A stretch of DNA of 64,000 bases from a candidate division WOR-3 bacterium (GTDB taxonomy: Bacteria > Hydrothermota > UBA3072). The notes below the pieces were generated by a model. That model saw only the letters and a list, made by a program, of their open reading frames with translations, was not told the DNA's origin and did no database searches. Numbering within the stretch: position 1 is the first letter of the stretch; every line of letters starts with the position of its first letter. The DNA lies in NCBI GenBank assembly GCA_039804165.1, contig JBDRZZ010000003.1:99954-163953 (forward strand), given 5' to 3'. The position numbers and the translations under genes were made by a program. Below are positions 42,265-50,211 of the stretch, in pieces.

Positions 42265-43309
42265 CCAATCTTACTTTATCCCCAGTAGATATATCAGTAT
42301 TCCCCATAATAGAGGTTATATATCCTGAGGCTGTTTTATCTTGAACGTTGACAATCTGAATCTCCCCAAGAGGTTTAATTAAATCTCTTTCCCTTCCTCC
42401 TTGTTCTCTGTAGATGAGGAAAACATCTCCAAGTTGAACGTCTTTATTTTTTCCGGGTTCAATATAAGCAACGGAGAAGGGCTTTACTACGTCTTCATCT
42501 TCTTTAAAAGCAATTATTTTTCCTTTTAAATCTTGAAGTGTAGGCTTAACTTTCCCAGCTTTGATTTCAGGCGGAATATAATCCATGATCTTATCACCCA
42601 CTTCTATTTTTTCATAAGAGTCAATTATTCTTGCTTTTGATACTTTCTCCCCTGCTTCAATTATTTTTAATATACCTTTTATTCTTACTATTCTTCCATA
42701 TCCAAAAATCTCCTTGTCCCATTTAAATATAGTATAAAGCTTATCTTCTTCCACTCCCTTAGATTTACCAATATTTACTTGAACTTTGTCTCCAAGAGTA
42801 GTTGGAGAGCCTTCAAGTACAGCTTCTCCATATAGAATCTTTTCTACCTCTCCTTTTTCTAAACTGTGATCTGTAGTTATAAAGCCTGCAGAAAGAGCAG
42901 CCTTTCTTGTAAAGGCATATGTTTCAGGTTTTATAACCGAGAAAAGAACAGGTTCCTCTTTCCATAACTCAAGAGGAGTCTTTTTTGTGCTAATTGCTTT
43001 TCTCTTTTCTTCGATTAATTTGCCTTTTGCCCCTTTTAATTCTGTTACTAACCCTTCTTTCAGAGGAGGTGTTACTTCTTGTTCGGCAGGAACATTTGGA
43101 ATTACAAAAACTTCCCCAGGATAAATCCAGTGTGGATCTGCTATTGAATCTTTGTTTGCTTCATATATTACAGGCCAGAGAAATGGATTATTGTAGTAAT
43201 GTTCAGCAATAAACCATAAACATTCCCCTTTAACTACAGTGTGTTTTTTATATTGTGCAATCAAAGAAAAGCTTCCAACCAAAAGGATAGTTAAAATAAA
43301 TCTTTTCAT
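42242..43309 (-). CDS. Secreted LysM-domain protein
   Basis: This 355-residue protein has a signal peptide (residues 1-19, ending LIAQ) and an N-terminal LysM domain (about 22-75: HTVVKGECLWFIAEHYYNNP and WPVIYEANKDSIADPHWIYP, GEVFVIP). LysM binds peptidoglycan. The remainder (about 110-350) is beta-rich, with repeated GDKV and GYGRIVRIKG-type turns that may fold as small barrels, but I recognise no named domain. It resembles uncharacterised LysM proteins of other deep-branching bacteria. An AAGGAG ribosome binding site precedes the ATG, inside the end of the DUF1844 gene. Confidence 0.8.
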   Translation of the reverse strand: MKRFILTILLVGSFSLIAQYKKHTVVKGECLWFIAEHYYNNPFLWPVIYEANKDSIADPHWIYPGEVFVIPNVPAEQEVTPPLKEGLVTELKGAKGKLIEEKRKAISTKKTPLELWKEEPVLFSVIKPETYAFTRKAALSAGFITTDHSLEKGEVEKILYGEAVLEGSPTTLGDKVQVNIGKSKGVEEDKLYTIFKWDKEIFGYGRIVRIKGILKIIEAGEKVSKARIIDSYEKIEVGDKIMDYIPPEIKAGKVKPTLQDLKGKIIAFKEDEDVVKPFSVAYIEPGKNKDVQLGDVFLIYREQGGRERDLIKPLGEIQIVNVQDKTASGYITSIMGNTDISTGDKVRLVGRIGGE

Positions 43310-43312
43310 TTT

Positions 43313-43582
43313 TTACTCCTTTTCTTTTATATATTTTAATTCAAGATCTTGAATTATGTTCTTTAAATAACCTTCTTCTTCTTTTGTTAGGTTACCTTTT
43401 GTTTTATCTCTAAGTATTCTTAAAGAGTCTATGAGATATCTTGATGTTTCTAAGTCTTTTTCCTTTTTGCCTGTTAATGGATCCTCTACAAGCCCAAGAG
43501 AAATATAAGCCCCTGTTGCCATCCGCATAACTATGGAAGAAAAAGTTGCTTCTTCTAAAACTTTTTTTTCTTTTTTACTCAT
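43313..43582 (-). CDS. DUF1844 domain protein
   Basis: This small protein (89 residues from this start) matches DUF1844: FSSIVMRMATGAYISLGLVE, DPLTGKKEKDLETSRYLIDS and LRDKTKGNLTKEEEGYLKNI. The family is small, mostly helical and of unknown function. I chose the ATG at 43582 because an upstream in-frame start would place the N-terminus inside the tRNA gene. It is the first protein gene after tRNA-Val, 19 bp downstream, and is likely on the same transcript. Confidence 0.82.
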   Translation of the reverse strand: MSKKEKKVLEEATFSSIVMRMATGAYISLGLVEDPLTGKKEKDLETSRYLIDSLRILRDKTKGNLTKEEEGYLKNIIQDLELKYIKEKE

Positions 43583-43601
43583 TTTGCATAAAGCTTTCAA
43601 T

Positions 43602-43676
43602 TGGGCGAAAGAGGACTCGAACCTCTGACCTCCTGCTTGTAAGGCAGGCGCTCTCACCTGACTGAGCTATCCGCCC
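43602..43676 (-). tRNA. tRNA-Val (anticodon UAC)
   Basis: The minus strand folds as a complete cloverleaf of 75 bases. The acceptor is GGGCGGA paired with TTCGCCC (one G-U). The D arm is AGCTCAGTCAGGTGAGAGC, the anticodon stem CTGCC/GGCAG carries loop TTACAAG-type bases with anticodon TAC, and the T arm is AGAGG/CCTCT around TTCGAGT. The discriminator base is A, and CCA is not encoded. A promoter lies directly upstream, with its predicted start on the first tRNA base. Confidence 0.95.
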
Positions 43677-43682
43677 CTTTTT

Positions 43683-43711
43683 ATTTTAATCTTTGCAACT
43701 TATTTTGTCAA
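43683..43711 (-). promoter_or_regulatory. Promoter of tRNA-Val and the genes downstream
   Basis: On the minus strand TTGACA (43706-43711) and TAAAAT (43683-43688) are 17 bp apart, five of six matches in the -10 box. Counting 7 bases from the -10 box places the transcription start at 43676 or 43677, which is the first base of the tRNA. Confidence 0.75.
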
Positions 43712-43842
43712 GGGTAATATTCATTTACATTAAGATTGTCTACTAAGACTTAGCCATTTTATTTTCTCTGAAATTTTGTAGAGTAATTTCAAAGGGACCT
43801 CATTAAGAATAAGCATTCAAGTTGAACTCTTTAAGATTTATT

Positions 43843-44514
43843 TTAAGACTCAATTAAAGTCAACGTGATATTTCTCTCTTTATCGCCTTTCCTATAAGAA
43901 TAAAATAATTCATAAGGGGATTCTATCTCTGGAAAAAGATAAATTCTCTCAATTCCTAAATTTTTTAAAATATTGATGTTTGCTTCCTTAAGAGAGAGAA
44001 AATATTTGCCGTCTTTAAAATAAACACAAGGTGAGCCAAATTTATTGAAGAGATTTGCAATCTCTTCACTAACTTCGTAGTCTTCCCATTTTATGCAATA
44101 ACCAAGCACAACTTCCCACTCAAGAGGTTTTATCCCATAAATTTCCTTCATTTTTAACACAAAATTTTTCGGAAATTCAAGAACTGTTCCCCTCCAACCA
44201 ATATGAAGAAGTCCAAGAAGTTCTTTCTGTTTATGGTAAAAGGTTAGTGGAAGACAATCTGCCGTTCTAACATACAAACCTACATTTTTCTCTTGGGTGA
44301 AAAGCCCATCTCCAACCAATTTTACTCCAAAACTTGCCTTATGAATTATTGCAGAGTGAATTTGAATAAGACCTACAGTTTTACATTTTATAAAATCAAG
44401 AGGATTAAAATATTTTGTTCCCTGAATCACTTTTACTTTTGGTTCAAAATAAAATTCATACCATTCTTTTTCGCCTTCAACTCTTTTCTGCCAAGATTTG
44501 GTATCTTTATTCAT
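43843..44514 (-). CDS. pgeF: Peptidoglycan editing factor PgeF (YfiH, laccase-like fold)
   Basis: This protein (223 residues from this start) belongs to the YfiH/DUF152 family. The family removes wrongly incorporated amino acids from muropeptide precursors and was earlier called polyphenol oxidase. The metal-site motifs are present: QIHSAIIH (His), LYVRTADCLPLTF (Cys), and LLHIGWRGTVLEF (His). The C-terminal ELFYSYRKGDKERNITLT corresponds to the family's FFSYRRDGxTGRxxTLI ending. I chose the ATG at 44514 over a TTG two codons upstream. It is divergent from the secreted protein at 44636. Confidence 0.9.
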   Translation of the reverse strand: MNKDTKSWQKRVEGEKEWYEFYFEPKVKVIQGTKYFNPLDFIKCKTVGLIQIHSAIIHKASFGVKLVGDGLFTQEKNVGLYVRTADCLPLTFYHKQKELLGLLHIGWRGTVLEFPKNFVLKMKEIYGIKPLEWEVVLGYCIKWEDYEVSEEIANLFNKFGSPCVYFKDGKYFLSLKEANINILKNLGIERIYLFPEIESPYELFYSYRKGDKERNITLTLIES

Positions 44515-44591
44515 AGCCAAAAATTTATCTTATTTTAAAAAAAATCAAGAGAAAATAAAAATTGGAACTAATCTGGTTTTTTCGAATCTAA

Positions 44592-44630
44592 TATAATTAA
44601 AAAAGAGCATGCTCTTTAAAAGAAAGGAGG
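44592..44630 (+). promoter_or_regulatory. -10 box, leader palindrome and ribosome binding site of the secreted protein gene
   Basis: TATAAT (44592-44597) is a perfect -10 box without a well-spaced -35 box. A perfect 16-bp palindrome, AAAGAGCATGCTCTTT (44602-44617), begins where transcription should start. It could be an operator or a 5' hairpin. GAAAGGAGG (44622-44630) lies 5 bp before the ATG. Confidence 0.45.
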
Positions 44631-44635
44631 TTTAT

Positions 44636-46156
44636 ATGCGTAAGATTTATTTAATTTTACTTTTATCTCTATCACTTTTTGGGGTAAGTAAGTTAAAGAT
44701 AAATGGTGATTCGGTGGCTACAATTATAATAGGAGATACTCTATTTTTAGAGGTAAACTTAGATGGAGATTCTTTAGCCTCTTTGGAGGTCTATATGGAT
44801 CTTAATAATAATGGAATTCTTGAAGAAGGAGAGCCACCTTTATACTATGGGTGTTTAATTGATGGAAGCTGGGAAGACATTGATGAGAAGAAAAATATCT
44901 ATTTTTCAACAGTGGTGAGATCCTCCAAGATTGAGATTCCTACAGGTGACTTTATTGTTATAGTAAGAGATGAAGCAGGACTAGATCAAGCAATACTCCA
45001 TGTTCAGCCTCCTATAGGTGGACCTCTTACTGGAAAGATATTCTTTCCTAGTCCCCTCCCAATTAATGCTTCAGGTGTATTGGTAAAAGCTGTCCCTTGT
45101 TTTAAGGACGCAGCTCAAGAAGAAATAGGATCCTTAATTGACATAACGAATCAGGAAGGAGAATATAGCATTTCTGTCCCCACGCTTCAATATTATAAGA
45201 TTCTCACACTTCCTCCTAATGAAGTTTTCCCTGGATTTTTAGGGACTTTATCTCGGGATTCAGCTATACCTGGGGAAAAATCTTTAGATGATACTTTGAT
45301 TGCCACGGATGGCTCTTTGTTTAAATGTATATTCCTTAAAGAAATGACACAAGAGCCTCCCACCCCTTATACTTCTCCAATAATGACTTTTATCTCCGGT
45401 CTTTTCATAGATCCTTCCGGAATGATTGAAACTTTAATCCCTTGCTTTAAAACCGGGGTTGGGAAATTAGGAGAGGGAAGTTTCTTGTTGCGGTCTTCTT
45501 CTTTGGGAAATTCATGGGAGGTGGAGTTCTTTCAAAAATATGATCCTTACTCAATGACTCCCCCAAAGAGATCTTTTTCATTCGTTGAGGTTCCGGATAC
45601 TATAATAGATACAATTATTGTTGAACCTTGTGATGCACAGATAGCAGGGACTGTTTTTGTAGATGGAGTTCCTACAGATGGGATAGAAGTTTGGGCTTTT
45701 TCCCCTGGAATTGGAAAGGCTCCAAGCTCAGGGACTTTCTCTACAGGCTTTTATAGACTTCTTGTTTCTTCTAAACCGATGTCTTATACAGTCGGATTAA
45801 GTGATTTCCCTGATTCCTTATATGGAGGACCTAAAAATGTCTCCCCTGGCTCAAGCGGTGTAAACTTCTATGTAAAAACGATGGGGATAAAAGAGGAGGA
45901 ACGTTCTTCCAACTTAGAAGCTTTCCCGACCCTTCTTATTTCCTCTACCTTGCTTGAGGTAAAAGGAGTAACTAAAAAAGATGCAGCTCTCAAGCTGTTT
46001 GATGTAACTGGAAAGATGGTTGGGGTAATTCCTCAGAAGGAATTTATAGGAAATACCGCAAGATATGAAATAGATATTAATAGACTTCCAGGAGGAATTC
46101 TCTTTGGGAAAATTGAAAACGAAAAAGGAACTATAAAGCTCACTCTTTTAAGATAA
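44636..46156 (+). CDS. Secreted protein with a T9SS-type C-terminal domain
   Basis: This protein (506 residues from this start) has a signal peptide (residues 1 to about 18). An Ig-like N-terminal region follows (about 20-120, with MDLNNNGILEEGEPP, a calcium-loop-like segment). Beta-rich domains with repeated carboxypeptidase-regulatory-like turns (TGKIFFPSPLPI, IAGTVFVDGVPTDGIEVWAF) come next. The C-terminal domain of about 75 residues (LEVKGVTKKDAALKLFDVTG, YEIDINRLPGGILFGKIENE) has the strand pattern of T9SS type A sorting signals. No catalytic motif is seen. The start is set by a strong ribosome binding site, 9 codons after an earlier in-frame ATG. A strong terminator follows. Confidence 0.8.
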   Translation: MRKIYLILLLSLSLFGVSKLKINGDSVATIIIGDTLFLEVNLDGDSLASLEVYMDLNNNGILEEGEPPLYYGCLIDGSWEDIDEKKNIYFSTVVRSSKIEIPTGDFIVIVRDEAGLDQAILHVQPPIGGPLTGKIFFPSPLPINASGVLVKAVPCFKDAAQEEIGSLIDITNQEGEYSISVPTLQYYKILTLPPNEVFPGFLGTLSRDSAIPGEKSLDDTLIATDGSLFKCIFLKEMTQEPPTPYTSPIMTFISGLFIDPSGMIETLIPCFKTGVGKLGEGSFLLRSSSLGNSWEVEFFQKYDPYSMTPPKRSFSFVEVPDTIIDTIIVEPCDAQIAGTVFVDGVPTDGIEVWAFSPGIGKAPSSGTFSTGFYRLLVSSKPMSYTVGLSDFPDSLYGGPKNVSPGSSGVNFYVKTMGIKEEERSSNLEAFPTLLISSTLLEVKGVTKKDAALKLFDVTGKMVGVIPQKEFIGNTARYEIDINRLPGGILFGKIENEKGTIKLTLLR

Positions 46157-46169
46157 ATAAAACACCTCT

Positions 46170-46205
46170 AAAAAGGAAGGTGCTAAAAATAGCACCTTCC
46201 TTTTT
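46170..46205 (+). terminator. Strong rho-independent terminator
   Basis: A 15-bp perfect stem (left arm 46170-46184, right arm 46191-46205) with an AAAAAT loop ends in five T residues and lies 13 bp after the stop codon of the secreted protein. The arms contain A-rich and T-rich ends, so it could also work in the other direction. Confidence 0.92.
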
Positions 46206-46288
46206 AGTTCTTGTTTTAATTAACAATATAATTATCTTAGACACTTTTAAGCTACCCTATTTTCTACTCGAAATTAAAACAATATTTT

Positions 46289-46316
46289 TTGACATTATTA
46301 TTTTATATTTTACATT
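46289..46316 (+). promoter_or_regulatory. Predicted promoter of the histidine kinase gene
   Basis: TTGACA (46289-46294) and TACATT (46311-46316) are 16 bp apart. A start near 46323 would give a leader of about 7 bases to the GTG at 46330, or about 64 bases to the ATG at 46387. Confidence 0.5.
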
Positions 46317-46386
46317 TTTAAAAAATTAAGTGCTTGGAGTTAAAGGCTATGTGTTTTGGACCATTTTTTGTAAGAAATTATTTTTA

Positions 46387-48822
46387 ATGACAAATTTTAA
46401 AAATGAGGGGAGAAAATCGCGAGATAAAGAAGATCAATATAAAGTAGCTTTTGAGACTGCGGCAACGAGTATTGTAATAATAGAAAATGATATGACAATA
46501 TCCCTAATAAATAAGGAATTTGAACGTCTCTCAGGGTTCAAAAGAGAAGAAATAGAAGGAAAGAAAAAGTGGACCGAGTTTGTTGCAAGAAAAGAAGATT
46601 TGGAGAGGATGAAGAGATACCATATAGATAGGAGAAAAGACCCGAATTCTGTTCCAAAAAATTATGAATTTAAATTTATTGATAGATATGGTAAGCTGAA
46701 AGACGTTTATATTTCTGTAGACATTATTCCTGGAACAGATAAAAGTGTGGCTTCTTTATTAGACATTACAGAAAGAAAAGAAAGGGAAGAAGAATATAAA
46801 AGTTTAATCAATGGAATGAATGAAACTGCTTTTGTAATTAATTTTGATGGTAAATTTATAGAAGTTAACGATAGAGCTTTAGAAGTCTTAGAATACTCAA
46901 GAGAAGAATTTTTAAAAATGGGGCCAACTGATATTGATGCTCACCTATCTAAAGAAGAAATAGAAAATCTTATAAAAGGAATGAGAAAAGGAGAAAAGCA
47001 AGTTTTTTCTACTCTTCATAGAACAAAAAAAGGAAAGATAATTCCTGTGGAAATTAGTTCGAGTTTAATAACTTATAAGGGTAATCCTGCGATCTTAAGT
47101 ATTGCAAGAGATATAACAGATAGAGAAAAGGCAGAAAAGGCATTGAGAGAAAGTGAGGAAAGGTTCCAAACAGTAATAGAAAATATGCCATACGGTGTAT
47201 GTTTACATAACATTGAGGGAGAAGTCTTGCTTGTAAATAATGCGTTTTGTGAACTTTCTGGATACAAAAGAGAAGAACTCCTAAAAATGAGAATAAAAGA
47301 CTTTGATCCTGAAAGCGAGACAAGAAAAGATAAAAAAAGGTTCTGGCTTAAATTAGGGAAAGGAGAATTTGCCAGATTAGAATCCACTCTCTATCGAAAG
47401 GATGGATCTTCTTTCCCTGCAGAGATATGTATTAGTGCAATCTCCTTAAGAGGGGAAAAAATGATCTTGGGAATTGTTCAAAATATAAAAGAAAGAAAAG
47501 AAGCGATTGAGAAGCTTAAGGAAAGCGAAGAAAAATATAGAAATCTATATGAAAGTTTAGTAGATGCTTTTGTTAGATTTGACATGGAAGGTAATATAAT
47601 TGAATTTAATAAGACTTACTTAGAAATGCTTGGATATTCTGAAGAGGAAATAAAAAAAATGAAAAATACAGATTTAACTCCTTCAAAATGGCATAAAATG
47701 GAGAAAGAGATAATAAAAGAGCAAATTATAAAAAAGGGTTACTCGGAAGTTTATGAGAAGGAGTACATTAGAAAAGGTGGGGAGATTTTCCCTGTAGAAT
47801 TAAGAGCTTTTTTAATCCGCAATAATGATGGAACCCCTAATAGTATTTGGGCGATTGTTAGAGACATAACTGAGCGAAAAGAGTTAGAGAAAGAGTTAAG
47901 GAAGATAGAGAGACTTGAATCTTTAGGGGTCCTTGCCGGTGGAATTGCTCATGATTTTAACAACCTCCTTACAGGAATTCTTGGTAATTTATCTCTTGCT
48001 GAAATAAAAGAAGAAGGAGGAGAAGACATAAAAGAGCTATTAGAAGAAGCAAAAGATGCTGCTCTTCAAGCAAAGGAGTTAACCCAGCAACTTTTAACTT
48101 TTTCAAAGGGTGGTGAGCCAATAAAAGGGGAAGTTTCAATAGAGGAGATAATAAGAAAAACAGCAGAATTTGCCCTTAGAGGTTCAAATGTTAAGTGTTC
48201 ATATGATTTTCCAAAAGGTCTTTGGAAGGTGGAAGTGGATAAGGGTCAAATAGCCCAGGTAATAGAGAATCTTACAATAAATGCAAAACAGGCGATGCCC
48301 GAGGGGGGAGAAATAAAAATTAAAGCTGAGAATCTAATACTTGAAAATTCGCAACCCATCCCTTTAAAAAAGGGTAAGTACATAAAAATTACATTTATGG
48401 ATGAAGGAGTAGGAATTCCTGAGGAGAATTTACCTCGTATATTTGATCCTTTCTTTACCACTAAAAAAAGAGGTAGTGGGCTTGGTCTTGCAATTGTCCA
48501 TTCTATTATTCAAAAACATAATGGATTTATTACTGTTGATTCTAAATTAAAAAGTGGGACTACCTTCTTTATTTACCTCCCAGCAATGGAAAAGAAACTT
48601 GAAGAAATAGTGAAAGAAGAAATAAGAATTGATTCCACTCTTAAAGGAAAAGGCAAAATTCTTGTTATGGATGATGAAGAAACCGTTCGAAATACAATTA
48701 AGGGAATCCTTAAAACTCTTGGATATTCTGTTCTCTTAACTAAAAACGGGGAAGAGGCTATAAGAAAATATAAAGAAGCCATTAAGAAAAAAGAGCCATT
48801 TGATGCTGTTATTCTTATCTAA
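46387..48822 (+). CDS. Multi-PAS hybrid sensor histidine kinase, receiver cut off by a frameshift
   Basis: The protein (811 residues to the present stop) has four PAS domains (about residues 15-130, 135-250, 255-370 and 380-495) with PAC-type ends such as DITERKEREEE. A HisKA domain follows with phospho-acceptor His 522 in GGIAHDFNNLLTGILGNLSL. An HATPase domain has N-box ENLTINAKQAMPEGG, G1 DEGVGIPEE and G2 GSGLGLAIV. A receiver domain then starts at about residue 752 with MDDEE. The frame hits TAA at 48820, exactly at the phospho-acceptor site (FDAVILI, then stop). No transmembrane helix is seen, so it is a cytoplasmic sensor. The start is uncertain: a GTG at 46330 would add 19 residues, and neither has a clear ribosome binding site. 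No response-regulator gene is adjacent. Confidence 0.85.
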   Translation: MTNFKNEGRKSRDKEDQYKVAFETAATSIVIIENDMTISLINKEFERLSGFKREEIEGKKKWTEFVARKEDLERMKRYHIDRRKDPNSVPKNYEFKFIDRYGKLKDVYISVDIIPGTDKSVASLLDITERKEREEEYKSLINGMNETAFVINFDGKFIEVNDRALEVLEYSREEFLKMGPTDIDAHLSKEEIENLIKGMRKGEKQVFSTLHRTKKGKIIPVEISSSLITYKGNPAILSIARDITDREKAEKALRESEERFQTVIENMPYGVCLHNIEGEVLLVNNAFCELSGYKREELLKMRIKDFDPESETRKDKKRFWLKLGKGEFARLESTLYRKDGSSFPAEICISAISLRGEKMILGIVQNIKERKEAIEKLKESEEKYRNLYESLVDAFVRFDMEGNIIEFNKTYLEMLGYSEEEIKKMKNTDLTPSKWHKMEKEIIKEQIIKKGYSEVYEKEYIRKGGEIFPVELRAFLIRNNDGTPNSIWAIVRDITERKELEKELRKIERLESLGVLAGGIAHDFNNLLTGILGNLSLAEIKEEGGEDIKELLEEAKDAALQAKELTQQLLTFSKGGEPIKGEVSIEEIIRKTAEFALRGSNVKCSYDFPKGLWKVEVDKGQIAQVIENLTINAKQAMPEGGEIKIKAENLILENSQPIPLKKGKYIKITFMDEGVGIPEENLPRIFDPFFTTKKRGSGLGLAIVHSIIQKHNGFITVDSKLKSGTTFFIYLPAMEKKLEEIVKEEIRIDSTLKGKGKILVMDDEETVRNTIKGILKTLGYSVLLTKNGEEAIRKYKEAIKKKEPFDAVILI

Positions 48823-49022
48823 CTGTTCCTGGAGGGATGGGAGGTAAAGAGGTAATAAAAAGACTTTTGAAAATCAACCCAAAGGTTAAAGCTATAGTTT
48901 CAAGTGGTTATTCTAATGATCCAGTTATGTCCCATTATAAAGATTACGGATTTTCTGCAGTAGTCATAAAACCTTATGATGTTTACGAGCTTAGTAAAGC
49001 ATTGAAAAGTATTCTTCCATAG
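48817..49022 (+). pseudogene. Frameshifted remainder of the kinase receiver domain
   Basis: If one G is restored after base 48816, the upstream frame continues as VILDLTVPGGMGGKEVIKRL and then VKAIVSSGYSNDPVMSHY and VVIKPYDVYELSKALKSILP. This is the second half of a typical receiver domain, including the conserved Thr/Ser-like and Lys (IKPY) positions. The tail has a 61-codon open frame from 48837 but no ribosome binding site or start context of its own. It is best read as the end of the kinase gene, which would then run to 49022. Confidence 0.85.
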
Positions 49023-49101
49023 AGAAAAGAGCTTATATAAAAAGATTTTTTTAAGAAACTTGACAATTAGTTTATTCTAAATAAGTTTCTTAGAATTAAA
49101 G

Positions 49102-50205
49102 ATGTATAAAATTGGGTTACTTGTTGGGACAAGACCTGATGCAATAAAGATGGCACCTTTGGCAATGGTTTTGAAGAAAACAAGGGTTTTTTCTCCGTTT
49201 GTTATTGCAAGTGCTCAACATAGGGAATTATTAGATCAAGTTATACATCTTTTTGGTCTAAAAGTAGATGTAGATTTTAATTTGATGAAGGAAGATCAAG
49301 ATCTTTTTTATATCACAGGAAGCTTACTTAAAAAAATGAAAAACATTTTAGAAAAAGAAAATTTAGATCTTCTTTTAGTCCAAGGTGATACAACCACAAG
49401 TTTTGTGGCTGCTCTATCTGCTTTTTACAAGAAGATCCCTATAGGCCATATTGAGGCAGGGTTAAGAACCTTTGATAAATATCAACCCTTTCCGGAGGAG
49501 ATAAATAGGATTTTTATTGATAATATTAGTGATCTTTTGTTTGCTCCAACGGATTGGGCGAAAGAGAATTTAATAAAAAGTGGGATACCAATAGATAAAA
49601 TATATGTGACCGGAAATACAGGAATTGATGCGCTTTTTTGGGTTATTAAAAACACAAAACCAGACAAAAAGATTGAAGAATTAGTTGAAAATAAAAAGAA
49701 GGTAATCTTATTTACCTGTCACAGAAGAGAAAGCTTTGGAAGCCCAATGGAGGAGATATTTGAAGCTGTTAGGGAAATAGCAAAAAGGAAGGATACTTTA
49801 ATTGTTTATCCTGTTCATCCTAATCCCAATGTTAAAGAAAAAGCCAAACGGATCTTAGGAGGGGTTTCTAATATAAAATTAATTAAGCCTCTTAGTTATG
49901 AAAATTTGGCGTTTCTTTTATCAAAGGCTTATCTTGCCTTAACAGACTCGGGTGGAATTCAAGAAGAGGCTCCTTCTTTTGGGGTTCCTGTTTTTGTATT
50001 AAGGAATAAAACAGAACGTCCAGAGGGAATTGAGTGTGGTGTAGCGAAGCTATTGGGGACAAATAAACACAAAATTCTTGAAGAGGTTACAAAGATATTA
50101 GATAATGAAGAGGAGCGAAAGAAAATGAGTAAGAAAAAAAATCCCTATGGTGATGGGAAGGCGAGTGTTAGAATTTTAAAAATACTTAAAGAGTTCTTTG
50201 GATAG
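49102..50205 (+). CDS. wecB: UDP-N-acetylglucosamine 2-epimerase (non-hydrolysing)
   Basis: WecB interconverts UDP-GlcNAc and UDP-ManNAc for surface polysaccharides. The 367-residue protein is full length. Segments seen are LLVGTRPDAIKMAPL, SAQHRELLDQVIHLFGL, VQGDTTTSFVAALSAFYKKI, HIEAGLRTFDKYQPFPEEIN, FTCHRRESFG, YPVHPNPNV and LTDSGGIQEEAPSFGVPV. GTRPD replaces the usual GTRPE. No Shine-Dalgarno sequence precedes the ATG. A TTGACA at 49060-49065 lacks a convincing -10 partner. The next gene, a glycosyltransferase, begins 6 bp after it. Confidence 0.93.
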   Translation: MYKIGLLVGTRPDAIKMAPLAMVLKKTRVFSPFVIASAQHRELLDQVIHLFGLKVDVDFNLMKEDQDLFYITGSLLKKMKNILEKENLDLLLVQGDTTTSFVAALSAFYKKIPIGHIEAGLRTFDKYQPFPEEINRIFIDNISDLLFAPTDWAKENLIKSGIPIDKIYVTGNTGIDALFWVIKNTKPDKKIEELVENKKKVILFTCHRRESFGSPMEEIFEAVREIAKRKDTLIVYPVHPNPNVKEKAKRILGGVSNIKLIKPLSYENLAFLLSKAYLALTDSGGIQEEAPSFGVPVFVLRNKTERPEGIECGVAKLLGTNKHKILEEVTKILDNEEERKKMSKKKNPYGDGKASVRILKILKEFFG

Positions 50206-50211
50206 TTTGCG

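Noticed and set aside
42200-43320. Riboswitch ahead of panB or the LysM gene
   Set aside because: The genes overlap or touch, so there is no leader long enough to hold one.
43312-43657. Longer DUF1844 protein starting at 43657
   Set aside because: The extra N-terminus would be translated from inside the tRNA-Val gene.
48837-49022. A separate small response-regulator-like gene
   Set aside because: It is the out-of-frame tail of the kinase receiver, with no start context of its own.
49102-49150. GTRPD in WecB read as a sequencing error for GTRPE
   Set aside because: The codon is a clean GAT and the substitution is conservative; the rest of the protein is normal.
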